Below are positions 1 to 6,426 of a stretch of DNA of 7,336 nt, piece after piece (the first letter of the stretch is position 1; each line of letters opens with the position of its first letter). The notes beneath the pieces are model-generated. The model saw only the letters and a list, made by a program, of their open reading frames with translations. It did no database searches and was not told the origin of the DNA. A program made the position numbers and the translations under genes. The DNA is taken from positions 1 to 7,336 of the forward strand of contig RFQW01000073.1 in assembly GCA_009924765.1 (NCBI GenBank). The letters run 5' to 3'. This DNA is from Planctomycetota bacterium. Lineage in GTDB: Bacteria > Planctomycetota > Phycisphaerae > Phycisphaerales > SM1A02.

Positions 1-2686
1 GGTCGCACCGAATATCCGCTGCAACCCGCCGGTTTCGCCGAGGCGATGCGCCGCTTCGTTGAGGAATTCAAGGTGGACGTGGTGGGCGGCTGCTGCGGCC
101 ATTCACGCGTTGCGCGAGGTGGTGGGATCGCGGCGCGCGCGCGTGAGCCGCGCCATCGAGCCGCAGCCCGCCGGTTGCAGCAGCCTGTATGGCTTCACCG
201 AGTTCAAGCAGGACAACAGCTTCCTGATCGTGGCCGAGCGCACCAACGCCAACGGCAGCCGCAAGTTCAAGCGCCTGCTCGACGAGGAGCAGTGGGACCA
301 GCTGGTGGGCATGGCGCGCGAGGAGATGCGCGACGGCAGCCACCTGATCGACCTGTGCGTGGACTTCGTGGGTCGCGACGGCGTGAAGGACATCGGCGAG
401 GTGGCCAGCCGCATCGTGCGTCAGGTGAACGCGCCGCTGATGCTGGACAGCACCGAGGCGCCCGTGCTGGAGGAGGGCCTGAAGCGCGCGGGTGGTCGCT
501 GCATCGTGAACAGCATCAACCTGGAGGATGGCGAGGAGCGCATGAACCGCGTGTGCCCGCTGCTGAAGCGCTACGGCGCGGCGTGCGTGGCGCTGACCAT
601 CGACGAGGATCCGCAGGCCGGCATGGCGAAGACCGCCGAGCGCAAGCTGCAGATCGCCGAGCGCATCCACGACCTGTACACGCGCAAGTGGGGGCTGGAC
701 GCGCAGGACCTGCTGTTCGATCCGCTCACCTTCACCATCGCCACCGGCAACGAGGACGATCGCAAGCTGGGCCTGGAGACGCTGAAGGGCATCGAGCTGA
801 TCGCGAAGCGCTTTCCCGAGTGCGGCATCCTCCTGGGCCTCTCCAACATCAGCTTCGGCCTGAAGCCCGCGGCGCGTGCCGTGCTGAACAGCGTGTTCCT
901 GCACGAGTCGCGCAAGCGCGGGCTGACCGCCGCCATCGTGCACTTCAGCAAGCTGCTGCCCGCGAACCGCATTCCGCCCGAGCAGTGGGAAGCCGCGGAG
1001 TGGCTCATCTTCGATCGCCGCGGCGCCGAACGCCCCGAGGGCAAGGCCGCCGACTTCGATCCGCTGCTGCACTTCATCGGCCTGTTCCCCGACGGCGTGG
1101 AGCAGACCATCGAGAAGAAGGGTCTGGCCGACCTGCCGCTGGAAGAGCGCATGCAGCGGCACATCGTGGATGGCGACGATGGCGAACTGGCCACGACGCT
1201 CGATGCCGCGCTGGAGAAGTATCCGCCCCTCGAGATCATCAACGATCACCTGCTGGCGGGCATGAAGACCGTGGGCGACCTGTTCGCCGCGGGCACCATG
1301 CAGCTGCCGTTCGTGCTGCAGAGCGCCAGCGTGATGAAGAAGGCCGTGGCGCACCTGCAGCCGCACATGGCGCGCAGCGGCGTGGCCGAGAAGCCCAAGG
1401 CCAGCATGGTGCTGGCCACCGTGGCCGGCGACGTGCACGACATCGGCAAGAACCTGGTGGACATCATCCTGAGCAACAACGGCTTCAAGGTGCACAACAT
1501 CGGCATCAAGCAGAGAGATCGTGGACGCCTGGCGCAGCACCGGTGCCGACTGCATCGGCATGAGCGGCCTGCTGGTGAAGAGCGTGACCATCATGGAGCA
1601 GAACCTGCGGGAGCTGAATCAGCTCAACATCACGGTGCCGGTGATGCTGGGTGGTGCCGCGCTGACGCGCCATTATGCGGAGAGTCACCTGCGCAACGTG
1701 TACGAGGGGCCGCTGTACTACGGCAAGGACGCCTTCGAGGGTCTGGCCGTGTGCGAGGCGCTGGCGCGCGGCGAGTTGCAGAAGATCGACACACAGGTGG
1801 AAGCGCGACTGACCAAGCGCGCCGAAGTGGACGCGAAGGTTGGGCAGCGACTCGAGGGCGGCGACAGCGCCACCGCCACCGCGCCCGGCCGCAGCGACGT
1901 GCGCGCCGACCTGCCGGTGCCCAAGCCGCCGTTCTGGGGCGATCGTCTGGTGGAGTCGATCGACCTGAGCGAGATCTATCCCTTCGTGAACCGCACGGCG
2001 CTGTTCCGCGGTCAGTGGGGCTTCAAGCGCGGCGACCTGAACGAAGCCGACTACGCCAAGCTGGAGCAGAAGGCCGAGGAGGTGTTCGCGCGCCTGTCCG
2101 AGCAGTGCAAGCGCGAGCACATCCTGCGCCCGCAGGTGGTGTACGGCTTCTGGCCCTGCGCCAGCGAAGGCAACGACCTGGTGGTGTTCGACCCCAAGGA
2201 TCACGAGCGCGAACTGGAGCGCTTCAGCTTCCCGCGGCAGAACGGTCGGCAGCGGCTGTGCATCAGCGATTTCTTCCGTCCGCGCAGCGCCGGCGAGCGC
2301 GACGTGGTGGCGTTCCACTGCGTGACCATGGGCGTGGAGGTGAGTCACCGCGCCAAGCAGCTGTTCGAGCGCAACGACTACACCGAGTACCTGTATCTGC
2401 ACGGCATGGGCGTGGAGTGCGCCGAGGCGCTGGCGGAACTGTGGCACAAGCGCATCCGCGCCGAGCTTGGCATCGGCCACGACGACAGTCCGCGCATCAA
2501 GGAGCTGTTCACGCAGAAGTACCGCGGCAGCCGCTTCAGCTTCGGCTATCCGGCCTGCCCCGACATGAGCGATCAGGAGAAGCTGTTCCGCCTGCTGCAG
2601 CCCGAGCGCATCGGCTGCCGCCTCACCGAGAACTGGCAGATCGATCCCGAGCAGATCACCCCGAGGCGAAGTACTTCGCGGTGTGA
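1..2686 (+). CDS. metH: Cobalamin-dependent methionine synthase MetH, 5'-truncated by the window and with three frame breaks
   Basis: This cytosolic enzyme transfers a methyl group from methyltetrahydrofolate via cobalamin to homocysteine. The fragment opens in frame 1 at the end of the homocysteine domain, with the zinc-ligand pair VGGCCG (82-99). Frame 2 (101-1513) carries the pterin-binding domain (AERTNANGSRKF from about 230, DSTEAP about 448, FDPLTF about 718), the cap helices (VGDLFAAGTMQLP about 1272) and the B12 motif GDVHDIG, with its axial histidine at 1436-1438. Frame 3 (1515-2654) continues the B12 domain (SGL at 1563-1571, GG at 1650-1655) and the AdoMet-activation domain (RFSFGYPACPD, 2532-2564). 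Frame 2 resumes with the typical MetH C-terminus HPEAKYFAV, stop 2684-2686. Domain order matches full-length MetH. The apparent frame breaks may be sequence errors or real lesions; if real, no functional protein would be made by normal translation. Family identity is certain, intactness is not. It converges on the FGE gene 9 bp away. Confidence 0.93.
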   Translation, partial: VAPNIRCNPPVSPRRCAASLRNSRWTWWAAAAAIHALREVVGSRRARVSRAIEPQPAGCSSLYGFTEFKQDNSFLIVAERTNANGSRKFKRLLDEEQWDQLVGMAREEMRDGSHLIDLCVDFVGRDGVKDIGEVASRIVRQVNAPLMLDSTEAPVLEEGLKRAGGRCIVNSINLEDGEERMNRVCPLLKRYGAACVALTIDEDPQAGMAKTAERKLQIAERIHDLYTRKWGLDAQDLLFDPLTFTIATGNEDDRKLGLETLKGIELIAKRFPECGILLGLSNISFGLKPAARAVLNSVFLHESRKRGLTAAIVHFSKLLPANRIPPEQWEAAEWLIFDRRGAERPEGKAADFDPLLHFIGLFPDGVEQTIEKKGLADLPLEERMQRHIVDGDDGELATTLDAALEKYPPLEIINDHLLAGMKTVGDLFAAGTMQLPFVLQSASVMKKAVAHLQPHMARSGVAEKPKASMVLATVAGDVHDIGKNLVDIILSNNGFKVHNIGIKQRDRGRLAQHRCRLHRHERPAGEERDHHGAEPAGAESAQHHGAGDAGWCRADAPLCGESPAQRVRGAAVLRQGRLRGSGRVRGAGARRVAEDRHTGGSATDQARRSGREGWAATRGRRQRHRHRARPQRRARRPAGAQAAVLGRSSGGVDRPERDLSLREPHGAVPRSVGLQARRPERSRLRQAGAEGRGGVRAPVRAVQARAHPAPAGGVRLLALRQRRQRPGGVRPQGSRARTGALQLPAAERSAAAVHQRFLPSAQRRRARRGGVPLRDHGRGGESPRQAAVRAQRLHRVPVSARHGRGVRRGAGGTVAQAHPRRAWHRPRRQSAHQGAVHAEVPRQPLQLRLSGLPRHERSGEAVPPAAARAHRLPPHRELADRSRADHPEAKYFAV
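97..103 (+). other. Frame break 1 in metH (frame 1 to frame 2)
   Basis: Frame 1 reads VGGCCG up to base 99, and the expected continuation IHALREVV starts in frame 2 at base 101. MetH proteins normally have TTPxH between the GGCCG zinc motif and this helix, so those residues are missing. The frame change is what a loss of about 14 bases would give. The break follows directly on the zinc-binding cysteines. Confidence 0.8.
1511..1517 (+). other. Frame break 2 in metH (frame 2 to frame 3), inside the B12 domain
   Basis: Frame 2 reads HNIGIKQ up to base 1513. Frame 3 picks up EIVDAWRSTGADCIGMSGLL from base 1515. Relatives have about three residues (Pro-Ile-x) between GIKQ and the next helix, so a loss of about 8 bases fits. 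The break falls between the cobalamin-ligand histidine motif and the SGL motif of the same Rossmann domain, so the two sides must belong to one polypeptide. Confidence 0.8.
2652..2662 (+). other. Frame break 3 in metH (frame 3 to frame 2), near the C-terminus
   Basis: Frame 3 reads ENWQIDPEQ(IT), then runs on into unrelated sequence antisense to the FGE gene, up to a stop at about 2813. Frame 2 instead reads HPEAKYFAV and stops at 2686, the familiar MetH ending. The usual linker (roughly SALVVH) is absent. The shift fits a loss of 19 or 22 bases, and the junction GATCACCCCGAG looks like a collapse between short CACC repeats. Confidence 0.75.
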
Positions 2687-2705
2687 GCGGGGGCGTCACT
2701 TCGCC
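2665..2705. repeat. Inverted repeat across the metH/FGE convergent stop codons
   Basis: GGCGAAGT (2665-2672) is the exact reverse complement of ACTTCGCC (2698-2705), with both stop codons lying between the arms. A shorter competing palindrome, GCGAAGTACTTCGC (2666-2679), overlaps the first arm. No T-run follows on either strand, so this is not a standard intrinsic terminator. The arms are also coding sequence, so the pairing may be chance. Confidence 0.3.
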
Positions 2706-3751
2706 GGCGGCGCGTCGGTCTTCGCGTCTGCATCCGGTGACTTCGCGCAGCGGAACCCCAGGTGCGACATGCTGGTGTCCCAGTCGGTGCCGCGCCGCGC
2801 GCTTGGCCGGTAGTTGCGGCAGTAGTTCTCCGCGCACAGGAACGAGCCGCCCTTGGTGACGCGCTGCGACGCGTGCGGTGATTCGGGATTGGCACTGCGC
2901 ACGGGCCCGGGCGGATTGCGGCACACGCCATCGGGGGCAAGCGAGGCATACGCCGATGCATCGAACCAGTCGCTGCACCACTCCCACACGTTGCCGGTCA
3001 TGTCGTGCAGGCCGTAACCGTTTGCGGGAAAGCTTCGCACCGGCGCGGTGTGATCGAAACCGTCCTCGCCCGTGTTCTTCTCGGGAAAGCGACCTTGCCA
3101 GATGTTGGCCATGCGCTTGCCGCCCGGCATCAGTTCATCGCCCCATGCGTAGCGCCTGCCTTGCAGCCCGCCGCGCGCGGCGAACTCCCACTCGGCCTCG
3201 GTGGGCAGGCGCTTGCCCGCCCACTTCGCGTAGGCGTTTGCGTCGTCCCACGCGATGTGCACCACCGGATGGTTCCAGCGACCATCGAGATCGCTGCGCG
3301 GTCCCTCGGGATGTTTCCAGTCCGCGCCGGGCGTCCAGCGCCACCATGCGGCGGGATCTTCGGTGGACACGGCTTGTTCGGGTTGCACGAACACCAGCGA
3401 GCCGGCGACCAGGCTGCTCCTGGGCGGAGGTGGCGTGCCGGGCGGAAGCTGCTGCTTCAACTGCTCCCACTCGGGCTTGCGCTCGGCCATGGTGATGTAG
3501 CCGGTGGCATCCACGAATGACTTGAACTGCTCGTTGGTGACTTCGGTGGTGTCGATCCAGAAGCCGTCCAGCTGCACGCGATGCGCGGGGCGTTCGACGG
3601 GATAGGACTCGGGATCGTCGGTGCCCATGGTGAAGGTGCCGGCGGGAATCCACGTCATGCCATCCGGCGTGGGTTGCGGCGGGCGCGTGGTTTCGCCCGT
3701 GCATCGCGCGAGGGTGGTCGCAAGCAGCAGCATCACCAGCGTTGGGCGCAT
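2696..3751 (-). CDS. Formylglycine-generating enzyme (SUMF1/FGE type) with probable lipoprotein or secretion signal
   Basis: Aerobic copper-dependent FGE oxidises the active-site cysteine of type I sulfatases to formylglycine. The 351-residue protein shows the whole FGE fold: MTWIPAGTFTMGTDDPE (about 32-48), RLPTEAEWEFAARGG (181-195), the calcium-site region NIWQGRFPEKNTGEDGF (216-232), NGYGLHDMTGNVWEW (244-258) and the C-terminal LGFRCA (331-336). The catalytic pair is Cys306 and Cys311 in GGSFLCAENYC, with the same spacing as Cys336/Cys341 of human FGE. This marks it as a probable true FGE, not a generic SUMF1-like domain. The N-terminus has a hydrophobic run ending in TLARC (Cys17), an imperfect lipobox. 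The frame stays open to 4084, but that extension is antisense to the patatin gene and not protein-like, so the ATG at 3749-3751 was chosen. No Shine-Dalgarno site is visible. No sulfatase lies in the window. Confidence 0.92.
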   Translation of the reverse strand: MRPTLVMLLLATTLARCTGETTRPPQPTPDGMTWIPAGTFTMGTDDPESYPVERPAHRVQLDGFWIDTTEVTNEQFKSFVDATGYITMAERKPEWEQLKQQLPPGTPPPPRSSLVAGSLVFVQPEQAVSTEDPAAWWRWTPGADWKHPEGPRSDLDGRWNHPVVHIAWDDANAYAKWAGKRLPTEAEWEFAARGGLQGRRYAWGDELMPGGKRMANIWQGRFPEKNTGEDGFDHTAPVRSFPANGYGLHDMTGNVWEWCSDWFDASAYASLAPDGVCRNPPGPVRSANPESPHASQRVTKGGSFLCAENYCRNYRPSARRGTDWDTSMSHLGFRCAKSPDADAKTDAPPAK

Positions 3752-3815
3752 GTCGACAAGATAGGCGCTTGCGCCGCGATGAAGCGGTGGTGCGCTGTCC
3801 GTATGCTCCGCGCCC
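3752..3815. promoter_or_regulatory. Divergent intergenic region between the FGE and patatin genes, with small dyad
   Basis: These 64 bp separate two divergent start codons and should hold both promoters. GGCGC-TT-GCGCC (3764-3775) is a dyad with 5-bp arms near the middle that could be an operator. On the minus strand TATCTT (3763-3758) resembles a -10 box only a few bases upstream of the FGE ATG, which would imply a very short leader. No good -35 box or Shine-Dalgarno sequence was found for either gene. Confidence 0.35.
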
Positions 3816-4997
3816 ATGCGCACCAACCGATCCATCCGACTGACAATCGCCCTGATCGCAACCCTGCTCGCCGCCGCCTGCGCGCGACACCGCGAGGAGA
3901 TGTCCCCCGAAGCGCTGCTGCAGAAGCGCGATGCGGAGCTGGTGCAGCGCATGGATCGCATGAACGACTCGATCGGCAAGCTGGTCGAGCATGTCGACGC
4001 GCAGCTGAAGGCCGATCCGAAGTCGCGTCCCACGCTGGACGTGCTGGTGCTGTCGGGTGGCGGCGACTGGGGCTCGTTCGGCACGGGCTACCTGATCGGA
4101 TGGAAGTCGGTCACCGGCGCCGATGCCATGCCCGAGTTCGACGTGGTGCTTGGCGTGAGCACGGGCGCGCTGATCGCGCCGTTCGCGTATCTGGGCACCG
4201 AGGCCGACCTGCGCACCATCGACAACCTGTACCGCAATCCCAAGTCGGACTGGGTGAAGGAGCGCGGCATCCTCTTCTTCCTGCCTGGCCACGAGAGCTT
4301 TGCCGAGGTGCCGGGCCTGGAGCGCGAGGTGCATGACGCCTGCACCAAGGACACCATCGCGCGCATCGCCAAGAAGGCCGAAGGTGGCAGCGTGGTGGCG
4401 GTAAACACCACCGACATCGACCTTGGCACGCAGCGGCCGTGGGATCTTTCGGCCGAGGCGATCGTGGCAAGCAAGAGCGGCGACACGCGCAAGTTCGAGA
4501 ACATCCTGCTGGCCAGCAGCGGCATTCCCGGCGCCTTCCCGCCGCGCGAGATCGACGGCCAGCTGTACGTGGATGGCGGCGTCACCTCGAACATCATCTA
4601 CGGTGGCGCCATGCGCAAGGACCAGACGGCACAGGCGCGCTGGAACGCGGCGCATCCGAGTGGCCCCAAGCTGCTCATCCGCTACTGGGTCATCCTGAAC
4701 AACAAGGTGATGAGCGATCCGAAGGTGATCCAGCCCACGTGGCCCGCGATCCTTGGCCGCAGCGTGGAGCTGGCGATCCGCAGTTCCACCGTGACGTCGC
4801 TGCGTCACCTGTTCACCATCGGCGAACTGGTCACCTGCAGCGGTCAGGCAGACTGCGAGGTGCGCTACGTGGCCATTCCCGCCACCTGGCAGGCCCCCAA
4901 GGAAGGCGTGTTCGTGAAGGAGACGATGGTCGACCTGTCGAACGTGGGCATGAAGATGGGCGCCGACCCGAAGACCTGGCAGACGGTCGCGCCCTGA
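3816..4997 (+). CDS. Patatin-like phospholipase lipoprotein
   Basis: Predicted serine acyl hydrolase acting on phospholipids or other acyl esters, anchored in the envelope. The 393-residue protein begins with a lipoprotein signal: basic start, hydrophobic run, then LLAAAC with lipidated Cys22. A charged, probably helical segment follows (about 28-65). The patatin core has the oxyanion loop SGGGDWGSFGTG (80-91), the nucleophile elbow GVSTG (113-117, Ser115) and the catalytic Asp in DGG (253-255). Both members of the Ser-Asp dyad are present, so it should be active. The ATG at 3816 fits the signal peptide, and no Shine-Dalgarno site precedes it. It is divergent from the FGE gene, and 10 bp separate its stop from the next gene, suggesting an operon. 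The natural substrate cannot be read from the sequence. Confidence 0.9.
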   Translation: MRTNRSIRLTIALIATLLAAACARHREEMSPEALLQKRDAELVQRMDRMNDSIGKLVEHVDAQLKADPKSRPTLDVLVLSGGGDWGSFGTGYLIGWKSVTGADAMPEFDVVLGVSTGALIAPFAYLGTEADLRTIDNLYRNPKSDWVKERGILFFLPGHESFAEVPGLEREVHDACTKDTIARIAKKAEGGSVVAVNTTDIDLGTQRPWDLSAEAIVASKSGDTRKFENILLASSGIPGAFPPREIDGQLYVDGGVTSNIIYGGAMRKDQTAQARWNAAHPSGPKLLIRYWVILNNKVMSDPKVIQPTWPAILGRSVELAIRSSTVTSLRHLFTIGELVTCSGQADCEVRYVAIPATWQAPKEGVFVKETMVDLSNVGMKMGADPKTWQTVAP

Positions 4998-5007
4998 CGC
5001 GGCGATC

Positions 5008-5766
5008 GTGCCAGACGCCAGCACCATCCACACGATCGTGGTGACCGCCTCCATGGGGCTGGTGGTGGTGCTGAGTCCGGAGATCGTGGTGCTTGGTCTG
5101 TTCATGGCGGCCAATCGCACCTCGCCGCGCCGCAACACGGCGCTGTTCTGTCTTGGAGCGATCATCGGGCTCGTGTGTGTGGTGGCGGCCGGTGTGTGGA
5201 TGACGCTGCCGGTGCAGCAGGGTCCCCCCGAACCCTCGTGGCACGCGGCGATCGTGGAGGGCTGCCTTGGCACCGCGCTGCTTGCGCTGGGTGCGTATCG
5301 CGCGGGGCAGTGGCTGTTCGGCGCCAAGCCCATGCCCAAACTGGACGCAGGCGGCAAGTCCGGACTTCGCACCTTTCTTGAAGTGCTGTTCCCTTCCATG
5401 ACGGATCGCCCGCACAGGCAGGGCGCGCATGCCGTGCACTATTTCCTGAGCGCGTTCGTGATCGGATTCGTCAGCGCGGGTCTGAATCCCAAGGTGCTGC
5501 CGCTGGGACTGCTGGTCGGTCATCGCCTGCACACGGAACCATCCGAGCGCACGCGCGTGGCATGCGGCGTGGTGTTCGGCGCGATCGCGTTGCTGCCGTG
5601 GGTGTTTCCGCTGGCGCTGGCCATGATCACGCCGGGGGCCGCGGTGGCAATCAAGGCATGGCTGGGACGCACCATGGAACGCCACGGGCACTGGATCGCG
5701 GCGTTGATCTGCGGCGCCTTCGGCGTGCACATGTGGATGAATGCCGTGGCCGCATGGCCCGGGTGA
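5008..5766 (+). CDS. GAP/Sap (LysE-like) family integral membrane protein, putative exporter
   Basis: A 252-residue protein with about six hydrophobic segments (roughly 10-33, 44-68, 79-104, 145-170, 183-207, 228-248). The pattern resembles the GAP/Sap (sulfolipid-1-addressing) family of the LysE superfamily: a Ser-Pro near the end of helix 1 (LSPEIVV, 22-28), an Asn-Pro-Lys motif at the start of the second half (GLNPKVLPL, 158-166) and a C-terminal IKAWLGRTMERHGHWI (215-230). Mycobacterial members help move glycolipids to the cell surface. The cargo here is unknown. Start choice is uncertain: GTG at 5008 gives the full first helix, while ATG at 5053 would shorten it, and neither has a clear ribosome site. 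Tight spacing behind the patatin lipoprotein suggests co-transcription and perhaps lipid processing plus transport. Family assignment is from motif memory, without a search. Confidence 0.72.
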   Translation: MPDASTIHTIVVTASMGLVVVLSPEIVVLGLFMAANRTSPRRNTALFCLGAIIGLVCVVAAGVWMTLPVQQGPPEPSWHAAIVEGCLGTALLALGAYRAGQWLFGAKPMPKLDAGGKSGLRTFLEVLFPSMTDRPHRQGAHAVHYFLSAFVIGFVSAGLNPKVLPLGLLVGHRLHTEPSERTRVACGVVFGAIALLPWVFPLALAMITPGAAVAIKAWLGRTMERHGHWIAALICGAFGVHMWMNAVAAWPG

Positions 5767-5774
5767 CCGCGCCC

Positions 5775-6272
5775 TCAGCGTGTGCGCAGGATGAACGCGG
5801 GAATGGCACCGAGCGCGAGATAGCGTCGCAGCGTGGCGGCGGGCAGCGTGTCGAAGCGGCGCACCGTACCGCGGCAGCCGCGTTCACCGCAGTTGCAGCA
5901 CATGGTCCACACGTCGTCGGCGCCAAGCAGGGTGCTGTAGTCGTGCGTCACCTCGTCACCAGCGCGGATGGCGCGGATGGCGCGCAGCACCAGGCGGCCG
6001 CGTTCCTTGAACAGCGCGGCGTTGGGCTTGCAGGAGTGGTTCGAGAACGCGCCCAGCTCGCCCTCGGGATTCAGGTAGCGATCCGTATCGAAGCGGATGC
6101 AGTTGGCGGCGCGGCGGGCGTTGCGCTTCCACCAGGTCCACAGGACGTCGCTGTGCACCACCGTGCCCTGCAGGCGGGTGATGCACGCGCCGCGAGCGAA
6201 GGTGCGGCGTGCCACCAGGCCACGGCCGTTGCGAACGGGCTGGATCGTGAGGGCTGGGGGGCGGGCGGGCAT
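5775..6272 (-). CDS. Small SET-domain protein-lysine methyltransferase
   Basis: A 165-residue protein that is almost entirely a SET domain, predicted to transfer methyl groups from S-adenosylmethionine to lysine. Motifs in order: GRGLVARRTFARG (16-28, SAM-binding start), FSNHSCKPN (76-84, the NHSCxPN pseudoknot motif), AGDEVTHDY (104-112, with the catalytic-region tyrosine Y112) and a post-SET cysteine cluster CNCGERGC (126-133) that would bind zinc with a further cysteine. No signal peptide or membrane segment is present, so it is probably cytosolic. Bacterial SET proteins of this size are scattered across phyla, and their substrates are mostly unknown. The start is the ATG at 6270-6272, with AAAAGG on the coding strand about 13 bases upstream as a weak ribosome site. 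It converges on the GAP-like gene 8 bp away. Confidence 0.88.
   Translation of the reverse strand: MPARPPALTIQPVRNGRGLVARRTFARGACITRLQGTVVHSDVLWTWWKRNARRAANCIRFDTDRYLNPEGELGAFSNHSCKPNAALFKERGRLVLRAIRAIRAGDEVTHDYSTLLGADDVWTMCCNCGERGCRGTVRRFDTLPAATLRRYLALGAIPAFILRTR
5962..5979 (-). repeat. 9-bp tandem duplication inside the SET gene
   Basis: GCGCGGATG occurs twice in direct tandem and keeps the frame, giving the doubled Ala-Ile-Arg in LRAIRAIRAGDE just before the DEVTHDY motif. It looks like a recent slippage event that left the domain readable. Confidence 0.6.
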
Positions 6273-6426
6273 TCGGTCGACTCTACCTTTTCAAGATTTC
6301 TGAAGAATGTGTGTCCGTGCGTGACGTGCGGCCAGCGTGTTTCTCGTTTCAAGGGATGCGTGGGCGTTGTGCGCCGAGCGTTCGGCGCGAACTCTGTCCA
6401 CGATTTGACTGACCGGGAATCAATCG
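6273..6426. promoter_or_regulatory. Divergent intergenic region between the SET and PEP-CTERM-like genes
   Basis: These 154 bp lie between divergent starts and must hold both promoters. The part near the SET gene (about 6285-6312) is distinctly AT-richer than its surroundings. I found no convincing -35/-10 pair. GGGA about 9 bases before the ATG at 6427 is the only hint of a ribosome site for the PEP-CTERM-like gene. Confidence 0.4.
6371..6388 (+). promoter_or_regulatory. GC-rich hairpin upstream of the PEP-CTERM-like gene
   Basis: GCGCCGA (6371-6377) pairs perfectly with TCGGCGC (6382-6388) around a GCGT loop, about 38 bases before the start codon. It could be a leader hairpin or an operator dyad. 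No T-run follows, so it is not a terminator. Confidence 0.35.

Noticed and set aside
68..1594. Minus-strand open frame of about 500 codons across metH
   Set aside because: It is antisense to well-conserved MetH domains and its product is low-complexity Ala/His/Leu-rich. It is a GC-driven shadow.
1521..2813. A separate gene starting at GTG 1521 with a purine-rich AGAGAGA upstream
   Set aside because: It would begin in the middle of the MetH B12-binding fold. The preceding codons in the same frame (Glu-Ile) also match MetH, so it is a frame-broken continuation of metH. Its end past 2686 is antisense to the FGE gene.
1506..2987. Minus-strand open frame of about 490 codons
   Set aside because: It overlaps the second half of metH and the end of FGE in a non-coding frame, with no recognisable motif.
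3752..4084. N-terminal extension of the FGE gene up to an ATG at 4084
   Set aside because: The extra 111 codons are antisense to the patatin gene, rich in Ser/Arg/Ala without structure, and would bury the signal-like segment beginning at 3751.
3135..5399. Long open frame (about 750 codons) on the minus strand
   Set aside because: It runs opposite the patatin and GAP-like genes and part of FGE. It has high His/Arg/Ala content and no family motif, typical of a shadow frame in GC-rich DNA.
6405..6410. TTGACT as a -35 box for the PEP-CTERM-like gene
   Set aside because: A matching -10 box would fall at or beyond the start codon at 6427, so it cannot drive this gene in the normal way.
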